A program made the position numbers and the translations under genes. DNA of 9,764 nucleotides from the NCBI GenBank assembly GCA_030044695.1, contig JASIDM010000125.1:1-9764 (forward strand), in the 5' to 3' direction. This DNA comes from Thermoplasmata archaeon (lineage in GTDB: Archaea; Thermoplasmatota; Thermoplasmata; Lutacidiplasmatales; UBA184). The notes below the pieces were generated by a model. The model saw nothing but the letters and a program-made list of their open reading frames with translations. It made no database searches and was not told the origin of the DNA. Shown here in pieces: positions 5,490 to 9,764 of this stretch; the stretch's first letter is position 1; the number at the start of each line of letters is the position of its first letter.

Positions 5490-6506
5490 ATGAGTGCCGT
5501 CAAGGACGCGATCCGGACCCGCTCGCCCGTCCAGACGACCCGGCGGTCGGCCGACCTCGCTATCCTCTACGAGCATCCGGCCTGGTTCGAGAAGGTCTTC
5601 GCCGAGCTCGACCGCCGGGGCACCCCCTACGAGAAGCTGCACGCTCCCGAGCACTTCTTCGACCTCGACAGCCGGGTTCGCTCTTGGCCGGTGCTGTTCA
5701 ACCGGATGAGTCCCTCGGCGTGGCGCCGGGAGCACGGGAGCGGTCTGTTCTACACGTTGAGCTACCTCTCGCACGTCGAGGCGCTCGGAACGCGGGTGAT
5801 CAACGGCTCGAAGGCGTTCCGCCACGAGCTGTCGAAGGCGCTCCAGCTGTCGCTCCTCCAGTCGCTCGAGCTGCCGTTCCCGAAGAGCCGGGTGATCCAC
5901 GCTCCCGAACAGGCCCTGCCCGCGGCCCGGGGCCTACGGTACCCGGTCCTGTTGAAGCCGAACATCGGGGGGAGCGGTGCCGGCGTGGTCCGCTTCGATC
6001 GTCCGGAGGACCTCCAGCGGGCCGTCGACGGCCACCAGCTGGCCCTCGGGTTCGACCACGTCGGGGTGCTGCAGGAGTTCATCCCGGCGCGCGGGGGGTT
6101 CATCACGCGGGTCGAGACCCTGAACGGCCGGTATCTCTACGGGATCCGCGTCCACCTGACCGGCCAGACGTTCGACCTCTGTCCGGCCGACATCTGCCAA
6201 ACGACCAGCGGCCAGGACCTCACGGCCCCCGGTTGCGTCGTGGAGGCGAGCAAGGCCGGTCTCCGCGTCGAGGGGTACCAGCCGCCCGTGGAGGTCGTCC
6301 GGGCCGTCGAGGCGATCGCCCGGGGGGCCGGGATCGACGTCGGTGGGATCGAGTATCTCGTCGACGACCGGGACGGCCAGGTCTACTACTACGACGTGAA
6401 CGCGCTCTCGAACTTCGTCGCCGACGCCCGGACGGTCGTCGGCTTCGACCCGTTCGTCCGGCTCGTCGACTTCCTCGAGGAGACGATCGACGTTGCCCGG
6501 CGATGA
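5490..6506 (+). CDS. ATP-grasp ligase, RimK-like
   Basis: A 338-residue cytosolic enzyme of the ATP-grasp superfamily, which activates a carboxylate as acyl-phosphate and joins it to an amine or thiol. Residues 22-115 form a pre-ATP-grasp domain (ADLAILYEHPAWFEKVFAEL; INGSKAFRHELSKALQLSLL). The ATP-binding part has Lys156 in YPVLLKPNIGGSGAGVV with the Gly-rich loop at 160-165, then the hinge VLQEFIP (193-199). The Mg/ATP acidic residues are Glu288 (GGIEYL), Asp302 and Asn304 in YYYDVNALSNFVADA. Three Cys (231, 236, 249) in CPADIC...C sit in the central part and are unusual. The ATG at 5490 is the only good start after an in-frame stop at 5430. The 3' end overlaps the LLM gene by 14 bp, so the two products probably act in one pathway. 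Substrates are unknown; RimK-type amino-acid ligase chemistry is the family-based guess. Confidence 0.9.
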   Translation: MSAVKDAIRTRSPVQTTRRSADLAILYEHPAWFEKVFAELDRRGTPYEKLHAPEHFFDLDSRVRSWPVLFNRMSPSAWRREHGSGLFYTLSYLSHVEALGTRVINGSKAFRHELSKALQLSLLQSLELPFPKSRVIHAPEQALPAARGLRYPVLLKPNIGGSGAGVVRFDRPEDLQRAVDGHQLALGFDHVGVLQEFIPARGGFITRVETLNGRYLYGIRVHLTGQTFDLCPADICQTTSGQDLTAPGCVVEASKAGLRVEGYQPPVEVVRAVEAIARGAGIDVGGIEYLVDDRDGQVYYYDVNALSNFVADARTVVGFDPFVRLVDFLEETIDVARR

Positions 6507-7554
6507 GCGCCCGGGGATCCGCTTCGGCTACTGGATGCCGGTCTTCGGCGGCTGGCTCCGGAACGTGGAGGACGAACGGATGTCGGCGAGCTGGCCGTAC
6601 GTCCGCGACCTCGCCGTTCGCAGCGAGCAGCTCGGCTACGACCTCACGCTGATCGCCGAGCTCAACCTGAACGACATCAAGGGGGTCCGTGCCCCCGCGC
6701 TCGACGCCTGGTCGACCGCGGCGGCCCTCGCGGCCGTGACGCGTCGTCTCGAGCTGATGGTGGCGGTACGGCCGACCTTCCACCTGCCGACCCTGCTCGC
6801 CAAGCAGGCCGCGAACATCGACCACATCAGCGACGGGCGCCTCGCCCTGAACGTCGTCGCGTCCTGGTGGGAGGAGGAGGCGCGGATGTACGGCGTACCG
6901 TTCGACGCCCACGATGCGCGGTACGCACGCACGTCGGAGTGGCTGGACGTCGTGGACGGGGTCTGGTCGAGGCCTTCGTTCTCCTACTCGGGTCAGTACT
7001 ACCGCGCGGAGAACACCGTGCTCGAGCCGAAGCCCGTACGCCGACCGCGGCCCCCGATCTACGCGGGGGGCGAGTCGGAGGCGGCGAAGTCCCTGATCGC
7101 GGCGAAGTGCGACGCCTACGTGATGCACGGGGATCCTCCCGAGCGCGTCGCCGAGAAGGTCCGCGACATGACGGCGCGGCGCGCGGCCCTGGGGCTCCCG
7201 CCCCTCCAGTTCGGCGTCGCCGGCTACGCGTGCGTGCGGGACTCCGAGGCGGAAGCGGCCGAGGAGGTCCGCCGGATCACGGACGTGCGAGCCCATGCGG
7301 CGGGGTTCGCGAACTATCAGCAGTGGCTCGCCGGGACGCAGCTCGAACGGTCGATGTCGATCGAGGAGTACTCCGTCTCGAACCGCGGCCTGCGCTCCGG
7401 TCTCGTGGGCACGCCCGAACGCCTCCGCGAGCAGATCGCGAGATTCCGGGCCGCCGGGGTCGACCTTCTCCTCCTCCAGTTCAGCCCGCAACGCGAGGAG
7501 ATGGAGCGGTTCGGGGAGGACGTCATCCGTCCTCTCGGGTCTCGGGCGCCCTAG
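6493..7554 (+). CDS. LLM-class flavin-dependent monooxygenase, SsuD/SfnG-like
   Basis: A 353-residue luciferase-like TIM-barrel oxidoreductase. Members use reduced FMN with O2, or F420, to oxidise small molecules. SsuD splits alkanesulfonates and SfnG splits dimethylsulfone. Matching blocks are FGYWMPVFGGW (residues 11-21), TFHLPTLLAKQAANIDHISD then GRLALNVVASWW (95-126), HDARYARTSEWL (140-151), LEPKPVRRPRPPIYAGGESE (177-196) and VGTPERLREQIARFRAAGVD (315-334). The order and wording are nearest to the SsuD/SfnG branch; length fits. The start is TTG 6493: strand one begins at residue 9, and the nearby ATG at 6503 is in another frame. It overlaps the ATP-grasp gene by 14 bp and ends 4 bp before the LUD gene. 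An FMN-reductase partner is not present in the window. An F420-dependent role is the main alternative because many archaeal LLM proteins use F420. Confidence 0.9.
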   Translation: MPGDERPGIRFGYWMPVFGGWLRNVEDERMSASWPYVRDLAVRSEQLGYDLTLIAELNLNDIKGVRAPALDAWSTAAALAAVTRRLELMVAVRPTFHLPTLLAKQAANIDHISDGRLALNVVASWWEEEARMYGVPFDAHDARYARTSEWLDVVDGVWSRPSFSYSGQYYRAENTVLEPKPVRRPRPPIYAGGESEAAKSLIAAKCDAYVMHGDPPERVAEKVRDMTARRAALGLPPLQFGVAGYACVRDSEAEAAEEVRRITDVRAHAAGFANYQQWLAGTQLERSMSIEEYSVSNRGLRSGLVGTPERLREQIARFRAAGVDLLLLQFSPQREEMERFGEDVIRPLGSRAP

Positions 7555-7558
7555 GGTC

Positions 7559-8236
7559 GTGGCCGATCGGAGCTCGCGCCCGACGTCCCGGACCCCCCGG
7601 GCCCGCCGCCGAGCGGGATCGCGACCGGCCCGCTTCGAGGCCGTGGCCTCCCCGGCGAGGATCGCGGCGGTGGCGCGTGCGCTTCGCCGCCGCGGCATCG
7701 ACGTCGAGGTCGTCGACGGCGCCGCGGACGCCCGTACCGCCGTGCTCCGACACCTCGGCCCTTCCGACAAGGTCCTGGAAGTGAACTCCGAGACGCTGCG
7801 GGAGATCGGGCTAGTCGGCGACGGCACCCCGCCGGTCCCCTACCGGCGGCTCCGTCCCGAGCTCGACCGGCTGGCGCGCGCGGGTCGCCGGGACGACAAG
7901 CGACGCCGGGGCGCCGCTCCAGAGGTCGTGATCGGGAGCGTCCAGGCGGTAACGGAACGGGGCGAGACCCTGGTCGCCTCGGGGACCGGCAGCCAGCTGG
8001 GCCCGTACGGATACGGGGCCGCGCGGGTGATCTGGGTCGTCGGCGCGCAGAAGATCGTTCGGGACCTCTCGGAGGGCCTCCGCCGGATCCGGCGGTTCGC
8101 GCTGCCCCGGGAGGACGCCCGGGTCCGCCGGCTCGGCGGCGGCGGAAGCCGCGTCAACAAGCTCCTGATCGTCTTCGGCGAGCACCAGCCTCACCGCGTG
8201 ACGGTGGTTCTTGTCCGGAACCGGCTCGGGGTTTGA
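7559..8236 (+). CDS. LUD-domain protein (LutC/YkgG-like)
   Basis: A 225-residue protein of the LUD family. In bacteria LutC works with the iron-sulfur proteins LutA and LutB in lactate oxidation, but the LUD fold also occurs alone. Family features are RFEAVASPARI (25-35), the ALRRRGIDVEVV strand, and the conserved core VIGSVQAVTERGETLVASGT then GSQLGPYGYGAARVIWVVGA and QKIVRDLSEGLRRI (residues 124-178). NKLLIV (200-205) and the closing VVLVRNRLGV follow. The GTG at 7559 lies 4 bp after the LLM stop and gives a full first helix; a later GTG at 7643 would remove it. Residues 6-25 are strikingly Arg-rich (TSRTPRARRRAGSRPAR) and look like a disordered extension. No LutA or LutB partners are nearby; instead it shares a tight operon with the ATP-grasp and LLM genes, so lactate use is not supported by context. 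Confidence 0.85.
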   Translation: MADRSSRPTSRTPRARRRAGSRPARFEAVASPARIAAVARALRRRGIDVEVVDGAADARTAVLRHLGPSDKVLEVNSETLREIGLVGDGTPPVPYRRLRPELDRLARAGRRDDKRRRGAAPEVVIGSVQAVTERGETLVASGTGSQLGPYGYGAARVIWVVGAQKIVRDLSEGLRRIRRFALPREDARVRRLGGGGSRVNKLLIVFGEHQPHRVTVVLVRNRLGV

Positions 8237-8360
8237 GCCGTCCCTAGCGGCGGCGTCCACGGGGAGGTCGCCGTGGGGAGGCCACGCGGCGGGCGCCGGA
8301 CCGTCCCGAGGCGGTTCGTCGAGGACGGGCGTCGCCCTCCCTTCGTTCGGGGCGCTCCGT

Positions 8361-8385
8361 CCGAGGAGGCTAAGACCCTTCTCGG
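8361..8385. promoter_or_regulatory. Imperfect inverted repeat around the methyltransferase promoter
   Basis: CCGAGGAGG (8361-8369) and CCTTCTCGG (8377-8385) pair over nine positions with one mismatch, around CTAAGAC. The AT-rich CTAAGA is the best TATA candidate for the methyltransferase, about 44 bp before its ATG, predicting a leader near 17 nt. The repeat could be an operator over the box. Upstream, CCACGG-8 nt-CCGTGG (8257-8276) may be a LUD 3' stem; the remaining gap (8237-8360) shows nothing recognisable. Confidence 0.35.
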
Positions 8386-8404
8386 TCCGGAGGCGCATCG
8401 CTCC

Positions 8405-8410
8405 GGGGGA
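8405..8410 (+). promoter_or_regulatory. Ribosome binding site deciding the methyltransferase start
   Basis: GGGGGA lies 6 nt before the ATG at 8417. Together with the TATA-like element upstream, it favours this ATG over the GTG at 8273, whose extra 48 residues are Arg/Pro/Gly-rich and non-conserved in character. Confidence 0.45.
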
Positions 8411-8416
8411 TGCGGC

Positions 8417-9148
8417 ATGGCGACCTCTCGCGATCTCATGTTCGGCCGGATGGCCCGATACTACGACCTGCTCTACGCCGCCAAGGACTACGACGCCGAG
8501 GTCCGGCGGCTCGTCCAGCTGGCCCGGCGGTTCGGCCGCTCCAAGGGCCGGTCGTGGCTGGACGTCGCGTGCGGGACCGGTCGGCATCTGGAATTCCTTC
8601 GCCGAAGCTACGCGGTCGTCGGGGTCGACCGCAGCCGGGAGATGCTCCGCCTCGCCCGCCGGCGGCTCCCCGGGGCCGCGCTCCGGCGAGGCGACATGCG
8701 CACGTTCCGCCTCGCCGACCGGTTCGATGTCGTCACGTGCCTGTTCAGCGCGATCGGGCACCTCCGTTCGTACCCGGAGGTACGGCAGGCGTTCTCCAAC
8801 TTCGCTCGCCACCTCAAGCCCGGGGGTCTGGTGATCGTGGAGCCTTGGATCGACCCTACGACGTTCCGGCCGGGCCACATCCACCTGGTGAGCCACACCG
8901 GCCCCGAGGAGATCGTGGCCCGCATGGCGTTCTCCTCCCGTCGTGGGAACCGATCCCTGGTCCACTACCACTATCTCGTGGCCGAACGGGACCGCGGCAT
9001 CCGGCATCTCGAGGAGGTCGACCGGGGTCTCCTCGTCTCCCGAGCGGACCTGCTCGGGGCGATGCGGTCGGCGGGGCTTCGCCCCCGGTTCGTTCCCCAG
9101 GGACTGAGCACCGGCCGGGGACTGCTGCTCGGCACCAAACCCCTCTAG
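8417..9148 (+). CDS. SAM-dependent methyltransferase, TylM1/DesVI-like
   Basis: A 243-residue class I (Rossmann) methyltransferase. SAM motif I is LDVACGTGRHL (residues 48-58), the acidic post-I residue is in VGVDRSREML (68-77), then GDMRTF (92-97), FDVVTCLFSAIGHL (103-116) and LKPGGLVIVEPW (133-144). The N-terminal YYDLLYAAKDYDAEV and the C-terminal GIRHLEEVDRGLLVSRADLL match the TylM1/DesVI group, which N,N-dimethylates TDP-amino sugars; the length fits too. Substrate identity cannot be read: other members of the wider family methylate other small molecules. No TDP-sugar genes are in the window. It follows the LUD gene by 180 bp with its own TATA-like element and ribosome site, so it is probably a separate transcript, perhaps serving the same pathway. 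The ATG at 8417 is chosen on the ribosome site and family length. Confidence 0.9.
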   Translation: MATSRDLMFGRMARYYDLLYAAKDYDAEVRRLVQLARRFGRSKGRSWLDVACGTGRHLEFLRRSYAVVGVDRSREMLRLARRRLPGAALRRGDMRTFRLADRFDVVTCLFSAIGHLRSYPEVRQAFSNFARHLKPGGLVIVEPWIDPTTFRPGHIHLVSHTGPEEIVARMAFSSRRGNRSLVHYHYLVAERDRGIRHLEEVDRGLLVSRADLLGAMRSAGLRPRFVPQGLSTGRGLLLGTKPL

Positions 9149-9250
9149 CCCGCGGCTCGGATCGACGCTCCGCCCCCGGATCCGTGGATCGTCGTCGGAG
9201 GTACTCCCGGCGTCGGGGCACGACGTTCGGTCCGGCTCGGCCGCGCCGGT

Positions 9251-9688
9251 TCACCTCGACCGGACGACGAGCTCTCGGACCGCCGGCGCGTCGTCTCGGA
9301 ACTCGGTGTCGAGGAACTCTCGAGCGGCCTCCTCGACCTCCTTTGGCGAGAGGGTCGTGGAGGTGAACTCGCCGTGGACGTCGATCCGGGTCCTGGGACC
9401 TTCGGGAGTGCAGACGTAGACGAACTTCGAGCCGGCCAGGACCCCCTCCAGCCACTCCGTGACGATGGGGATCGGTGGGAACATCGAGAGGCGCAGGCGG
9501 TCCGGCGCCCACCGGCCCCGCAGCAGCCGCTCGGAACCGTAGAGGGGCGTGACCTCCGAGATCTTCTCGAGCGTCGGCCTCCGGGTCGTCGTGGGCGAGG
9601 CGTCGTGCGCCTCGCTGCTGAAGAGGTACTTCCACAGGAGCCCGATCGGCGCGCCGAACCTGCTCCCTTCGTCCGCCATGAAGACCAT
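9251..9688 (-). CDS. SRPBCC-like protein (START/Bet v1 fold), 5' end uncertain
   Basis: At least 145 residues. The pattern suggests the SRPBCC ligand-binding fold: APIGLLWKYLFSSEAH at the first helix, central strands (LYGSERLLRGRWAPDRLRLS), VLAGSKFVYVCTPEGPRTRI then DVHGEFTSTTL, and a long amphipathic C-terminal helix (SPKEVEEAAREFLDTEFRDD). Such proteins bind lipids or other hydrophobic ligands, or act as cyclases. The ATG at 9688 (or 9679) would cut the expected first strand. The frame is open, without stop, to the window edge (codons such as ARVRSEGPRTVEG precede the ATG), so the true start may lie upstream and outside. It converges on the methyltransferase with a 102-bp gap lacking a clear terminator. 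The family call is from strand and motif pattern only. Confidence 0.65.
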   Translation of the reverse strand: MVFMADEGSRFGAPIGLLWKYLFSSEAHDASPTTTRRPTLEKISEVTPLYGSERLLRGRWAPDRLRLSMFPPIPIVTEWLEGVLAGSKFVYVCTPEGPRTRIDVHGEFTSTTLSPKEVEEAAREFLDTEFRDDAPAVRELVVRSR

Positions 9689-9764
9689 GCCCTCGACCGT
9701 CCGTGGGCCCTCCGAACGGACCCGGGCTGGATCCCTCGGCAGAGGTCCCGACGTCGCACCGCGT

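Noticed and set aside
5429..6652. 407-codon + strand frame overlapping the ATP-grasp gene
   Set aside because: An out-of-frame shadow. The 5490-6506 frame has the ATP-grasp motifs, this one does not.
6220..7827. 535-codon open frame on the - strand opposite the ATP-grasp and LLM genes
   Set aside because: Its translation is Arg/Pro/Gly-rich without a fold-like pattern and lies antisense to two well-recognised genes. Long antisense frames are expected at this GC content.
8257..8276. CCACGG / CCGTGG inverted repeat after the LUD gene as an intrinsic terminator
   Set aside because: No T-tract follows and 6-bp GC arms are expected by chance about every 200 bp at this composition (my estimate).
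8273..8416. 48-residue N-terminal extension of the methyltransferase from GTG 8273
   Set aside because: The added residues look non-coding, while the ATG at 8417 has a ribosome site and gives the normal family length.
7811..9007. 398-codon open frame on the - strand opposite the LUD and methyltransferase genes
   Set aside because: Same reason: it is antisense to clear families and low in hydrophobic order.
1..9764. CRISPR arrays, insertion sequences, phage genes or integration repeats
   Set aside because: No spaced direct repeats, transposase motifs, integrase or duplicated tRNA 3' end were seen by eye.

Overview
The window is very GC-rich (estimated near 70% by eye) and reads as archaeal. 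It starts inside a LonB-type protease, a membrane-anchored Lon found in archaea. It carries an archaeal-type NMN adenylyltransferase (NadM) and a tRNA-Thr without encoded CCA. Several genes have short AT-rich TATA-like boxes about 25-50 bp before their starts, and GTG and TTG starts are common. A high-GC, uncultured Thermoplasmatota-like archaeon is my best guess, but that is inference and no marker gene here fixes the lineage. Nothing looks like an insertion sequence, phage, CRISPR array or rRNA.

Layout. (1) 1-1614, + strand: the 3' part of lonB, a small Cys-rich protein whose GTG overlaps the lonB stop, and nadM. These form a tight housekeeping operon. (2) 1739-2017, - strand: a two-helix membrane protein convergent with nadM, with a perfect palindrome over its start codon. 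(3) 2018-2644: mostly non-coding, containing tRNA-Thr(CGU) at 2442-2514. (4) 2645-4518: a tandem-VOC (glyoxalase fold) protein on the - strand, divergent from a regulator with two winged-helix domains on the + strand. One TATA-like element lies midway between the two starts. (5) 4585-5265: a DUF998-like six-helix membrane protein with its own promoter. (6) 5490-8236: three tightly packed + strand genes, namely an ATP-grasp ligase, an LLM (luciferase-like) flavin monooxygenase of the SsuD/SfnG type and a LUD-domain protein. A TATA box followed by a perfect inverted repeat precedes them. (7) 8417-9148: a class I methyltransferase resembling the TylM1/DesVI amino-sugar N-methyltransferases, with its own promoter and ribosome site. 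(8) 9251 to the right end, - strand: an SRPBCC-like protein whose 5' end may lie beyond the window.

How the genes may work together. The ATP-grasp, LLM and LUD genes overlap or nearly abut, so they are probably co-translated. With the methyltransferase just downstream they could form a small-molecule pathway of ATP-dependent ligation, flavin-dependent oxygenation and methylation. No substrate can be read from the sequence. This cluster is the most likely place for an undescribed pathway. The VOC/regulator pair looks like a locally controlled stress or small-molecule-binding module. The rest is ordinary core-genome content.
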